Below, piece by piece: positions 42,277 through 51,021 of a DNA stretch of 64,000 nucleotides (the stretch's first letter is position 1; each line of letters opens with the position of its first letter). The notes under the pieces are model-generated. The model was not told the origin of the DNA, did no database searches, and was given only the letters and a program-made list of their open reading frames with translations. The position numbers were made by a program, and so were the translations under genes. Source of the DNA: an uncultured Lachnospiraceae bacterium (lineage in GTDB: Bacteria > Bacillota > Clostridia > Lachnospirales > Lachnospiraceae); contig CAJUGJ010000001.1 in the NCBI GenBank assembly GCA_910586015.1, positions 1 to 64,000 on the forward strand. The letters are read 5' to 3'.

Positions 42277-42471
42277 ATGATAGATGTTACAAAACTAAAT
42301 GAGCAGAAAATAACAATTAATTCTGATTTAATTGAGTTGATAGAGGAAGTACCAGATACAGTAATTACTTTGACGACTGGAAGAAAAATCTTTGTAAAAG
42401 AAAGTAGACAAACAATAAAAGATTTAGTAAAATCATATAGAAGGGAACTTTACTGTCAGTACATAAAATAA
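42277..42471 (+). CDS. flbD: FlbD family flagellar protein
   Basis: 64 residues: MIDVTKLNEQKITINSDLIE, then TVITLTTGRKIFVKESRQTI. This is the short FlbD/SwrD family of Firmicutes and spirochaetes, found between flgE and motA or fliL. In Bacillus subtilis SwrD raises motor torque. ATG 42277 has GGGAG 8 bases upstream; the open extension of 13 codons has no such site. Confidence 0.9.
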   Translation: MIDVTKLNEQKITINSDLIELIEEVPDTVITLTTGRKIFVKESRQTIKDLVKSYRRELYCQYIK

Positions 42472-42490
42472 GCACAGGTGGTGGAAAAAC

Positions 42491-43297
42491 GTGGATTTAG
42501 CGTCATTAGTTGGTATTATTATGTGTTTTGGACTCTGTATTTACGGAATTATTAACGAAAAAGGAATGTCTGCATTAGAGGCGTTTTTAAATGCTCCTTC
42601 TGCATATATTACTTTTGGTGGTTCATTATTTGCAGTAATGATGATGCAGGGAAGTATACCGAAATTTTTAAACAATTTAAAAAGTATTTCCCTCATTTTT
42701 AAACCAGTAAAATCAAATGAGGAAGAAACAATCCGTACAATTATTGAATTGTCCAATGTAGCGAGAAAGGATGGGCTTCTTGCCTTAGAAGAAGCGGCAA
42801 ATACGATTGAAGACGAATTTTTAAAAAAAGGAGTCATGTTAATTGTCGATGGTACTGATCCAGAATTGGTTCGTAGCATTTTGGAAACAGAATTAAATTG
42901 TATTGAAGGACGTCATAAGGAAGTAGTTCACTTTTGGGAAAACTTAGCCAGTATGGGTCCTGCTTGGGGTATGATCGGAACATTAATTGGTTTGATCAAC
43001 ATGCTTAAAGACATGGGTGATGATGTTGGATCAGTTGGACCAAACATGGCAGTTGCCTTGATTACAACTTTATATGGATCTCTACTTGCCAACTGGATTG
43101 CTACACCAACAGCAACAAAATTAGGTGCTAATAATGACGTTGAAATCCGAATTAAAGAAGTGATGGTAGAGGGGTTACTTTCTATTCAAGCAGGTGAAAA
43201 TCCACGTGTTATTGAAGAGAAATTAAAATCTTTCCTTTCTCCGGCAAAACGTCAAGAGATGAGTCCAGAAAATGAAGGTGGTGAGAAAATTGGCTAG
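42491..43297 (+). CDS. motA: Flagellar stator protein MotA
   Basis: 268 residues with four membrane segments (about 1-20, 34-52, 150-172, 182-204). The proton- or sodium-channel block is LASMGPAWGMIGTLIGLINM. The cytoplasmic loop with FliG-contact charges is between helices two and three. The start is GTG (DLASLVGIIMCFG follows), with GGTGG 9 bases upstream. It overlaps motB by 8 bases. Confidence 0.95.
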   Translation: MDLASLVGIIMCFGLCIYGIINEKGMSALEAFLNAPSAYITFGGSLFAVMMMQGSIPKFLNNLKSISLIFKPVKSNEEETIRTIIELSNVARKDGLLALEEAANTIEDEFLKKGVMLIVDGTDPELVRSILETELNCIEGRHKEVVHFWENLASMGPAWGMIGTLIGLINMLKDMGDDVGSVGPNMAVALITTLYGSLLANWIATPTATKLGANNDVEIRIKEVMVEGLLSIQAGENPRVIEEKLKSFLSPAKRQEMSPENEGGEKIG

Positions 43298-44099
43298 AAA
43301 GAAGCAAGAAGATCCACCAAAGGGCTCTCCAGCATGGATGGCAACATTTTCAGACTTAATGAATCTTCTGCTTTGCTTTTTTGTCCTTTTATTTGCAATG
43401 TCTAATATAAGTGAAGAGAAGTTTCGTGAGATTGCGGCTTCCCTTTCTAGTGCTTTTAGTATTTTAAATGGTGGAGAATCCGCAATTGGAGAAGGACAAT
43501 TAATCAGTATGGGAACTTCTCAGCTAAATGATCTTGATGAATACTATTCTAATATGGGACAATCCAGCGAAGAAACAGGAGAATCCATAAAAAACTTTCA
43601 GGAAGCCATTGAAAATCAAAAGCAGCAGGAAATGGAAAATATATATGACACACTTTCTGAACTGACCTCTCGTTATAATATGGATCAAGAATTAGAACTG
43701 GAAATGGATGAAGAGGGGAAAAATTATGTTATGCTTACGATGAATGGTCAGCTTTTATTTGAGTCTGGAAGGGCAGAATTAACAGAAAAAGGGCTTCCAA
43801 TTTTATCGAAAGTAGGAGATATTTTAAAATATTTTGATAATAACCGAATTGCTATAATTGGATATACAGATAATGTTAAGATCAGCAGTGGAAGATATAA
43901 AAATAATCGATACTTATCGGCTGCCAGAGCGATTGAAACGGCAGAATATTTAATTCAGGAAAAAGGATTCGATCCTGCTCGTATTGAATATACCGGAAGA
44001 GGAGAACAAGATCCGATTGCAGATAACTCAACGGAAGCTGGTAGGGCAAAAAACCGCCGTGTAGAAATTAGAATCTATAATATGATAGGATCGAATTAA
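43290..44099 (+). CDS. motB: Flagellar stator protein MotB
   Basis: 269 residues. The single membrane helix (about 20-42) contains the ion-binding Asp in WMATFSDLMNLLLCFFVLLF. The C-terminal OmpA-like domain binds peptidoglycan (GYTDNVKISSGRYKNNRYLS and GRAKNRRVEIRI). The start TTG 43290 gives MARKKQEDPPKGSPAW, the usual family start, with GGTGGTGA upstream; ATG 43272 is an alternative with a weaker site. Confidence 0.93.
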   Translation: MARKKQEDPPKGSPAWMATFSDLMNLLLCFFVLLFAMSNISEEKFREIAASLSSAFSILNGGESAIGEGQLISMGTSQLNDLDEYYSNMGQSSEETGESIKNFQEAIENQKQQEMENIYDTLSELTSRYNMDQELELEMDEEGKNYVMLTMNGQLLFESGRAELTEKGLPILSKVGDILKYFDNNRIAIIGYTDNVKISSGRYKNNRYLSAARAIETAEYLIQEKGFDPARIEYTGRGEQDPIADNSTEAGRAKNRRVEIRIYNMIGSN

Positions 44100-44140
44100 A
44101 GAGATTAAGAAAGTACAAATAGAAAGAAAGGATAAGCAGA

Positions 44141-44659
44141 ATGAAAAAAAATATTTTGGCGATTTTAATTTTAGCGGCTACTCTGATCAATTTGACTTTA
44201 ACAGCCGTCTGCCTCTTTGTAGTTGTACCTACAGCAACCAAAACGAATAACCTGATTACAAAAGTAGCTTCTATTTTAACATTAGAGGTAGAAGGAGTTC
44301 CATTACAACCATCCGAAGATCATGTGGCATTAAGTGATTTGGATCGTTTTGCAATTGATGAAGAGATGACTATTCCGTTAAGTAAAACAGCAGGAGATGT
44401 AAAAAATCATCATGTTAAAGTCAAAGTAGTAATTTCTCTCAATAATAAAGCAAAAGATTATACAACAGTAAGTGAACAGCTTACAGCTAACTTAGAGGTT
44501 GTTAAAGGAAGAATTCAAGATATTATTAGTAAATATACTATAGACAATATTGGAGAAAACAAGAAAAATATTACAGATAAAATTCGAGATGATTTACGGG
44601 AATTCTTTGATTCTACAACAATTTATGAGATTACATTCAACGGTTTTATCTATAGTTAA
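44141..44659 (+). CDS. fliL: Flagellar basal body-associated protein FliL
   Basis: 172 residues. One N-terminal membrane helix (about 4-27, ILAILILAATLINLTLTAVC) is followed by a periplasmic stomatin-like domain. It ends in the conserved block DKIRDDLREFFDSTTIYEI. FliL supports the stator. The ribosome site is GAAAGGA. It lies between motB and fliM, as usual. Confidence 0.88.
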   Translation: MKKNILAILILAATLINLTLTAVCLFVVVPTATKTNNLITKVASILTLEVEGVPLQPSEDHVALSDLDRFAIDEEMTIPLSKTAGDVKNHHVKVKVVISLNNKAKDYTTVSEQLTANLEVVKGRIQDIISKYTIDNIGENKKNITDKIRDDLREFFDSTTIYEITFNGFIYS

Positions 44660-44736
44660 AAAAGGTATTCCGTATTTGTAGAATTTATGATACAATAGAA
44701 ACTGTAGGAACACAGTATACAATGGGAGGCAGTAAA

Positions 44737-45717
44737 ATGAGTGATGTCTTATCCCAAAGTGAAATAGATGATCTACTCGCAAAAATGCAGGGTGGAGGAT
44801 TTGATGAAGAAGAATTAAAGGTAGAAACAAAAAAACCTGAGAAAAAATATGATTTTGAACGTCCGACAAAGTTTTCAAAAGAGCATCTCAGAACGTTAGA
44901 AATCATTTTTGAACATTATGGTCGATTACTCTCTACTCATCTTCCTGCCTATTTGAGAAGGAATGTGCAAATAGAAGTGGCAAGTTTAGACGCTGTAGTG
45001 TATCAGGAATTTATGAGTTCTCTTTCCAATCCTGTTTTGCTTGGAGTTATCGATTTTACGCCGTTAGAGGGAAATATTATTATTGAGTTAGAGGCAAACC
45101 TTGGGTATACCATCGTAGATCGAATGTTAGGTGGATTTGGTCTTCCATTAGAAAAATCCAGAGATTTTTCTGAAATTGAATTAGTCATCATTGAACGAAT
45201 TTTTACTGTAATAACAAATCTTTTATCCGAGCCTTGGGCAAACGTAGTAAAAGTAGAACCACGGTTAGTTCGAATTGAAACAAACTCTCAGTTTGCACAG
45301 ATTATTTCTCCTGGAGAAACCGTCGTAGTTATTACCTTAAAAGTAAAGATCGGTGATGTAGAAGGAAGGATGAGTATATGTCTTCCATATAATTGCCTAG
45401 AATCAGTGATTGACAAATTGAATACAAAATATTGGTATTCAACCATGCAAACAAGCGATAATATTCATTATCAAGATGTGATAGAAGTAGCAATTGCAAA
45501 AGCAAGAATTCCAATTCGAGTGGTACTTGGAAGAAGTAGTATCTCTTTAAATGATTTAATTAATATGCAAAAAGGAGATATTATTAAGTTAGATTCTAAA
45601 GTGAGTGACGAATTGAATGTATATGTTGGAAACATTAAAAAGTTTACTGCATTGCCAGGCTCGTCTTCGGATGCTTATGCAGTTAAGGTATCGACAATTA
45701 TCAGAGAGGAGGAGTAA
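44737..45717 (+). CDS. fliM: Flagellar motor switch protein FliM
   Basis: 326 residues. The N-terminal LSQSEIDDLLAKM is the CheY-P docking motif. The middle CheC-like domain (TLEIIFEHYGRLLSTHLPAY) and the C-terminal SpoA domain (VVLGRSSISLNDLINMQKGD) follow. It is the switch component between FliG and FliY. ATG 44737 has GGGAGG 7 bases upstream and was preferred over the ATG five codons before it. Confidence 0.96.
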   Translation: MSDVLSQSEIDDLLAKMQGGGFDEEELKVETKKPEKKYDFERPTKFSKEHLRTLEIIFEHYGRLLSTHLPAYLRRNVQIEVASLDAVVYQEFMSSLSNPVLLGVIDFTPLEGNIIIELEANLGYTIVDRMLGGFGLPLEKSRDFSEIELVIIERIFTVITNLLSEPWANVVKVEPRLVRIETNSQFAQIISPGETVVVITLKVKIGDVEGRMSICLPYNCLESVIDKLNTKYWYSTMQTSDNIHYQDVIEVAIAKARIPIRVVLGRSSISLNDLINMQKGDIIKLDSKVSDELNVYVGNIKKFTALPGSSSDAYAVKVSTIIREEE

Positions 45718-45723
45718 CTGGAT

Positions 45724-46911
45724 ATGGATGGTAGTATGCTATCACAGGAAGAGATAAATGCTCTCTTAAATGACGCAGCTTCGGCAAATACTGACACTAA
45801 TTTAGAGGAAGAACTAACAGATGCCGAAAAAGACGCGATTGGAGAGATTTCCAATATAAGTATGGGAACAGCAGCAACTACATTATTTTCTCTGGTTAAT
45901 CAAAGAGTTAATATTACAACACCTGTTGTTACATACTGTACATGGGATGAATTGTCAATGCAGTATGACAGACCATGTGTATTTATACAAATTTCCTATC
46001 AGGAAGGATTAGATGGAAATAATATTTTAGTTTTAAAAGAAAGAGATGTAAAGATTATTACCGATCTTATGATGGGAAATGATGGCTCTAATATTGATGG
46101 AGAACTGACAGAAATTCATTTAAGTGCAATTAGTGAGGCAATGAATCAGATGATGGGATCGGCTGCCACATCTATTTCATCAATGTTGGAGAAAAAAGTG
46201 GATATTAGTCCACCAAATGCAAATTTAGTCGATTTGACAGATGATATAGACGGAGGAGAAATTTCCACCTTTTTAAAGAATCGATTTGTAAAAGTAGCTT
46301 TCCGTATGGAAATTGGAAATTTAGTAGACAGTGAATTGATGCAGTTATATCCGATTGAATTTGCAAAGGATCTTTATCATCAGTTTATGAAATACAGTGG
46401 ATTTGATCAGCCAGCTACAAACAATATAAACCAAGAACAAACACCATCAACTCCGCCACCAACACAAACACCACCACCGCAAGCTTCTATGCAAGCGCCT
46501 AGTGGTATGCCAATGGGTCAACCACAGATGCCGCCAATGCAGCAGATGCCACCAATGCAACAAATGCCATATCAAGGTCAGCAAGCAATGCCTTATATGA
46601 TGCCGCCACAACAGGATGTAAATATTTCACCAGTACAGTTCCAGCCATTTACTATAAATTCCAGTCCATTGCTTCAAACAGAAAATATTGATTTACTGTT
46701 AGATGTGCCATTAGAGGTTACTGCAGAACTTGGACGAACAACAAAGTCAATTAAAGAGATTCTTGACTTTGCACCCGGAACTATTATAGAATTAAATCAT
46801 CTGGCAGGTGAGCCAATAGATGTTTTAGTCAATGGAAAATATGTGGCTAAAGGAGAAGTAGTAGTAATTGAAGATGCTTTTGGTATCCGTGTGACGGAAA
46901 TCATTAAGTAA
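45724..46911 (+). CDS. fliY: Flagellar motor switch phosphatase FliY/FliN
   Basis: 395 residues. The start repeats a CheY-docking-like motif ([13 protein letters not shown]). The CheC-type phosphatase domain covers about 30-215, with both active-site blocks ([34 protein letters not shown]). A linker at about 235-300 is Pro/Gln/Met-rich ([17 protein letters not shown]). The C-terminal SpoA/FliN domain is at about 315-395. FliY removes phosphate from CheY-P at the switch. The spacing to fliM is 6 bases. Confidence 0.94.
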   Translation: MDGSMLSQEEINALLNDAASANTDTNLEEELTDAEKDAIGEISNISMGTAATTLFSLVNQRVNITTPVVTYCTWDELSMQYDRPCVFIQISYQEGLDGNNILVLKERDVKIITDLMMGNDGSNIDGELTEIHLSAISEAMNQMMGSAATSISSMLEKKVDISPPNANLVDLTDDIDGGEISTFLKNRFVKVAFRMEIGNLVDSELMQLYPIEFAKDLYHQFMKYSGFDQPATNNINQEQTPSTPPPTQTPPPQASMQAPSGMPMGQPQMPPMQQMPPMQQMPYQGQQAMPYMMPPQQDVNISPVQFQPFTINSSPLLQTENIDLLLDVPLEVTAELGRTTKSIKEILDFAPGTIIELNHLAGEPIDVLVNGKYVAKGEVVVIEDAFGIRVTEIIK

Positions 46912-46965
46912 TGGGGCATCCATGTATCAAACATATTATTATAAAAAAGGATAGGAGAAATCAAT

Positions 46966-47328
46966 ATGGCAAAGAGTATATTAATTTGTGATGACGCAGC
47001 TTTTATGAGAATGATGATTAAGGATATTTTAACAAAGAATGGCTACAACATTGCAGGAGAAGCGGAGAATGGTTTAAAGGCAGTAGAAAAGTATAATGAA
47101 ACAAAACCAGATTTAGTTATGATGGATATTACAATGCCTGAGATGAGTGGAATTGATGCACTCAAAAAGATTAAACAAACAGATCCTTCAGCAGTTGTTA
47201 TTATGTGTTCTGCTATGGGTCAACAGGCAATGGTAATTGAGTCTATTCAGTCTGGTGCAAAGGATTTTATTGTAAAACCATTTCAGGCAGATCGTGTTTT
47301 AGAGGCAGTAAAAAAGGCTGTTGGATGA
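46966..47328 (+). CDS. cheY: Chemotaxis response regulator CheY
   Basis: 120 residues, a single receiver domain. The acidic pair is in LICDDAAFMRMMI, the phospho-acceptor Asp in LVMMDITMPEMSG (near residue 54), and the Lys in DFIVKPFQADRV. It carries the signal from CheA to the switch. The ribosome site is GGATAGGAG. It is encoded between fliY and fliO, as in Bacillus, and overlaps fliO by 4 bases. Confidence 0.97.
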   Translation: MAKSILICDDAAFMRMMIKDILTKNGYNIAGEAENGLKAVEKYNETKPDLVMMDITMPEMSGIDALKKIKQTDPSAVVIMCSAMGQQAMVIESIQSGAKDFIVKPFQADRVLEAVKKAVG

Positions 47329-47738
47329 TGCAATCGTATCTTTTAAACAGAGGATTCCTTGTTTCGGGTAGTTCCAGCTTTTCTGATTGGCTGGAACTGT
47401 CCGGAATTCTTATTCTTTGTGTTATTATGATCGCGGCAAGTTATTTTGTTACAAAGTTTATCGGAAAAAAACAGATGGGTAGACAAAAGAACGGAAACTT
47501 TAAAATAATTGAAGTATGTTCTGTAGCACCCGGAAAAAATTTGCAATTAATTAAAACAGGAACAAGATATCTTGTCATTGCTGTCACAAAAGATTCTGTG
47601 ACAAAACTGATAGAATTATCAGAAGAAGAAATTATTTTAAATATCGAAGAAGAAAAAAAACAGGTGAGTTTTGCAGAAGTATTTGCAGTATTTTCTGGAA
47701 AACAAAATAAAAAAGAAGAAAAAGACAAAGAATCCTAG
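47325..47738 (+). CDS. fliO: Flagellar export protein FliO/FliZ
   Basis: 137 residues. One membrane helix at about 22-43 (LSGILILCVIMIAASYFVTK) is followed by a basic patch and the conserved cytoplasmic block EVCSVAPGKNLQLIKTGTRY. FliO helps assemble the FliP core of the export gate. The start ATGATG overlaps the cheY stop, so it is coupled. The family is weakly conserved; the place ahead of fliP supports the call. Confidence 0.87.
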   Translation: MMQSYLLNRGFLVSGSSSFSDWLELSGILILCVIMIAASYFVTKFIGKKQMGRQKNGNFKIIEVCSVAPGKNLQLIKTGTRYLVIAVTKDSVTKLIELSEEEIILNIEEEKKQVSFAEVFAVFSGKQNKKEEKDKES

Positions 47739-47783
47739 AAATAGAAACTAAATATAGAACAACAACAGAAAAGGTTGATATTC

Positions 47784-48698
47784 ATGCAGCAGAGAAAGCG
47801 TAAAATTAGAATAAGAAAGTTATGGGGATTTTGTTTTCTCTTTATAACGATCAGTATATTGACTTTTGTCTGTCGTACTTGTGTTTTGGTCAAGGCAACA
47901 GGCACAGGAGTGACAAGTACGGAGGGTAGCACAGCCGAAGAAAGCGATAAACAGACGAATCCTACAGAGAATGATTCAAATGACAATAGCAATTTGACAG
48001 GTAACATCGGAAATTATCAATTTAGTATATCAACAGGAGAGGAAGATTCTCTTGCAGCTACTTTGAAGATGCTGCTATTGCTGACAGTGATTACGTTAGC
48101 TCCATCGATTTTGATTATGGTGACTTCTTTTACTAGGATCATCGTTTCCCTGCATTTTTTAAGAACGGCGATTGGTACTCAAACAACACCACCCAATCAG
48201 GTTATGGTTGGTTTGGCGTTGTTTTTAACGTTATTTATTATGTCTCCAACTTTTATGAAGATTAATAGTGATGCAGTTGAACCTTTAACAGCAGGAGAGA
48301 TTACACAAGAAGAGGCATTTAAAAATGCCGAAAATTGTATTCGAGATTTTATATTTACTCAAATGGATAATTCTAGAAGTGAAAAGGATCTAAATCTTTT
48401 TTTAGAGGTTGCAGGCATTTCTTCTGATGACATTCAGACAAGAGATGATATTCCAACAACTGTATTGATTCCTGCATTTATTATTAATGAATTAAGAACT
48501 GCATTTATTATTGGCTTTTTAATTTATATTCCATTTATTGTGATTGATATGGTAGTAGCTTCTACCCTAATGTCAATGGGTATGATGATGCTTCCTCCTA
48601 CAACAATTTCTATGCCATTTAAAATTCTTTTATTCATTATGGCAGACGGGTGGAATTTGATTATTGGGCAAGTAGTAAAGACATTTACGCTCTATTAG
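47784..48698 (+). CDS. fliP: Flagellar export gate protein FliP
   Basis: 304 residues. A basic start leads into a signal-peptide-like helix (about 14-35, FCFLFITISILTFVCRTCVL), then a polar Thr/Asn/Glu-rich spacer. The FliP core begins near 88 (LLLLTVITLAPSILIMVTSF; FTRIIVSLHFLRTAIGTQ) and ends with MSMGMMMLPPTTISMPFKI. FliP forms the export gate with FliQ and FliR. ATG 47784 was chosen over an upstream TTG. The spacer after the signal sequence, about 45 residues, is longer than in Escherichia coli FliP. Confidence 0.95.
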   Translation: MQQRKRKIRIRKLWGFCFLFITISILTFVCRTCVLVKATGTGVTSTEGSTAEESDKQTNPTENDSNDNSNLTGNIGNYQFSISTGEEDSLAATLKMLLLLTVITLAPSILIMVTSFTRIIVSLHFLRTAIGTQTTPPNQVMVGLALFLTLFIMSPTFMKINSDAVEPLTAGEITQEEAFKNAENCIRDFIFTQMDNSRSEKDLNLFLEVAGISSDDIQTRDDIPTTVLIPAFIINELRTAFIIGFLIYIPFIVIDMVVASTLMSMGMMMLPPTTISMPFKILLFIMADGWNLIIGQVVKTFTLY

Positions 48699-48709
48699 GG
48701 GGAGTGAAG

Positions 48710-48982
48710 ATGAGTGAGGATATATTAATCGGATTACTGCGACAGACATTACTTTTAATTATTAAAGTATCAGCACCTATGTTGTTGGTTTCTTTGATAA
48801 TTGGTTTAATAGTAAGTATTTTGCAGACAGTAACTTCAATTCAGGAACAGACATTAACTTTTGTTCCAAAGTTTATTGGGATTTTTTTGATATTGATATT
48901 ATTTGGAAATTGGATTTTGCGATCAGTCGTTCAGTTTTTTGAATATCTGGCATTAAATTTTGAGTTTTATATCCGAGGATAA
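48710..48982 (+). CDS. fliQ: Flagellar export gate protein FliQ
   Basis: 90 residues with two membrane helices (about 15-37 and 50-72): LLRQTLLLIIKVSAPMLLVS and LTFVPKFIGIFLILILFGNW. SILQTVTSIQEQTL between them is the family loop. The ATG has GGGGGAG 5 bases upstream; the extension in this frame overlaps fliP and has no start signal. Confidence 0.95.
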   Translation: MSEDILIGLLRQTLLLIIKVSAPMLLVSLIIGLIVSILQTVTSIQEQTLTFVPKFIGIFLILILFGNWILRSVVQFFEYLALNFEFYIRG

Positions 48983-49009
48983 AATAACGGCAGAAGGGAC
49001 TGTGTTTTC

Positions 49010-49777
49010 ATGACATTTACTGTAGAACAGTTTGAATTTTACCTTTGTATTTTAGCGAGAATTACTGCATTTCTTTATACTGCACCAATTTTTAACCTTA
49101 GAAATATTCCGCAACGGGTAAAATTATTGTTTGCTATGCTGTTATCTTTTCTTTTATTTGAGATATTGCCTTATGAACCACTTTCCTATTTTACAAGTGT
49201 AGGGTATACTGTATTAATAGGAAAAGAGGTATTAGCTGGTCTTATTATGGGGTTTTTTGCAAATATTAGTTTCGAGATTCTTTCCTTCTCTGGACGTTTG
49301 ATGGATATGGAAATTGGATTCTCAATGGTAACAGAATTTGATCCACTTACAAATAATCAAGTCACAATTACAGCAAATTTTTATACCTATGCAGTTACTT
49401 TAATGTTTTTAGTAACAGATATGCACCAGATTGTATTAAGAGCAATATGTGATTCATTCCAATTAATCCCTGTTGGTACGACCATAATTCATTCAGAAAT
49501 TTATACATCTATGCTAGATTTTTTAAAAGATTTTTTTATTCTTGGATTTCGTATTATCCTACCAATGTTTGCTACAATTTTGATTATAAATATTGTACTT
49601 GGGATCTTAGCAAAAGTAGCACCACAGATGAATATGTTTGTAATTGGTTTACAATTAAAAGTTTTAGTAGGATTGACAGTTCTTATTTTCATGATAGGAA
49701 TGTTGCCATATGTAACGGATTTTATTTTAGAAGAAACTGTAGAAATGATGAAAAGGGCAGTAAGTTATTTAAGATAG
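49010..49777 (+). CDS. fliR: Flagellar export gate protein FliR
   Basis: 255 residues with six hydrophobic segments. Family blocks are APIFNLRNIPQRVKLLFAML, EVLAGLIMGFFANISFEILS and FSMVTEFDPLTNNQVTITAN. It completes the FliPQR gate. The ribosome site is weak (AGAAGGG, about 12 bases before the ATG). It is followed 31 bases later by flhB. Confidence 0.95.
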   Translation: MTFTVEQFEFYLCILARITAFLYTAPIFNLRNIPQRVKLLFAMLLSFLLFEILPYEPLSYFTSVGYTVLIGKEVLAGLIMGFFANISFEILSFSGRLMDMEIGFSMVTEFDPLTNNQVTITANFYTYAVTLMFLVTDMHQIVLRAICDSFQLIPVGTTIIHSEIYTSMLDFLKDFFILGFRIILPMFATILIINIVLGILAKVAPQMNMFVIGLQLKVLVGLTVLIFMIGMLPYVTDFILEETVEMMKRAVSYLR

Positions 49778-49808
49778 CCTAAAAGAAGTCATAACATGGA
49801 GGCTAAAT

Positions 49809-50990
49809 ATGAAAATACAGCCACATATCATCCATATCGAAGAAAATAGAGAAAATTCTATATTTTTAAGAACAAAAGAAGAAAATCGACTTCCGCTTTT
49901 GCTTCAATTTTTTGCAAAAGAAGGAAAGGGCGGAGAAAAGACAGAAGAACCAACTCCAAAAAAATTAAGCGATGCAAGAAAAGAGGGACAAGTAGCAAAA
50001 AGTCAGGAGTTATTAAATGGTGCTGCTCTCTTAACATTATTTTTGGTATTGAGATCCTTTGTTGGAAGTATAGGAAATAATTTCATCGGTGTTTTTGAAC
50101 AGACATATGGTATAATTTCTACATATGCAGTTGAGGAATTTAGTTCTATTTTTGTTTCAAATTTAATAAAAACATACTTATTAAAAATTTTAATTATTGT
50201 ACTTCCTATTTTAGTAGCAGGAGTTTTTGTTGCAGTTATTTTAAATATTTATCAAGTAAAATGGAAACCGACCAGTAAGCCACTACGACCAAAATTTAGT
50301 AAACTCAATCCAATCAGTGGTTTTAAAAAGATTATTTCAGGTGAAAAGTTAATAGAGTTGGTTAAATCTATTGCGAAAATTTTGGTTATTATTATTTTAG
50401 TCTATAATACCTTAAAAGATCAGATTGCTTTACTTAGTACTTTTTATGGTATGAGTTTAACAGGAGCAATTATAACAATTGGTTCCATTGTCATTGATCT
50501 TGGAATGAAAATTAGTTTGGTTTTTTTAGTGATTGGTGTAGCTGATTACTTTTATCAAAAACATAAATTTCATAATGATATGAAAATGACAAAACAAGAA
50601 ATTAAGGATGAATATAAGAATTCTGAAGGAGATCCACAAATAAAAGGGAAGATTCGTCAGAGAATGAGAGAGGCTTCACGACGACGTATGATGCAGCGGC
50701 TGCCTGAAGCAGATGTTGTCATTACCAACCCGACCCATTTTGCTTGTGCACTGCTTTATGATAAAGAAAAATCAGATGCTCCAATTTTAGTGGCAAAGGG
50801 AGCAGATTTATTGGCACAGAAAATAAAAGAAGTAGCAAAAGAAAATCAAGTTCCAATTGTAGAAAATAAACCATTGGCAAGAATGTTATATTACAATGTC
50901 GACTTGGAACAAGAGATTCCGCCAGAACTCTATCAGATGGCAGCAGAAGTTTTGGCATATGTCTACAGTTTAAAAAATAAAGTAAGTTAA
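49809..50990 (+). CDS. flhB: Flagellar export switch protein FlhB
   Basis: 393 residues. An N-terminal extension of about 35 residues precedes the usual start region (GGEKTEEPTPKKLSDARKEG). Four membrane segments follow between about 75 and 255. The cytoplasmic domain carries the self-cleaving NPTH in ADVVITNPTHFACALLYD (near residue 304). FlhB switches export from rod/hook to filament substrates. The ribosome site ATGGAGG supports this ATG, so the extension is likely translated. Confidence 0.95.
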   Translation: MKIQPHIIHIEENRENSIFLRTKEENRLPLLLQFFAKEGKGGEKTEEPTPKKLSDARKEGQVAKSQELLNGAALLTLFLVLRSFVGSIGNNFIGVFEQTYGIISTYAVEEFSSIFVSNLIKTYLLKILIIVLPILVAGVFVAVILNIYQVKWKPTSKPLRPKFSKLNPISGFKKIISGEKLIELVKSIAKILVIIILVYNTLKDQIALLSTFYGMSLTGAIITIGSIVIDLGMKISLVFLVIGVADYFYQKHKFHNDMKMTKQEIKDEYKNSEGDPQIKGKIRQRMREASRRRMMQRLPEADVVITNPTHFACALLYDKEKSDAPILVAKGADLLAQKIKEVAKENQVPIVENKPLARMLYYNVDLEQEIPPELYQMAAEVLAYVYSLKNKVS

Positions 50991-51021
50991 AAATAGGGAA
51001 CAGGAAAGGAGGAAAGTACAA

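Noticed and set aside
49501-49692. Open frames on the minus strand inside flagellar genes
   Set aside because: They mirror the codon structure of strongly conserved plus-strand genes, have no ribosome sites and encode no recognisable protein.
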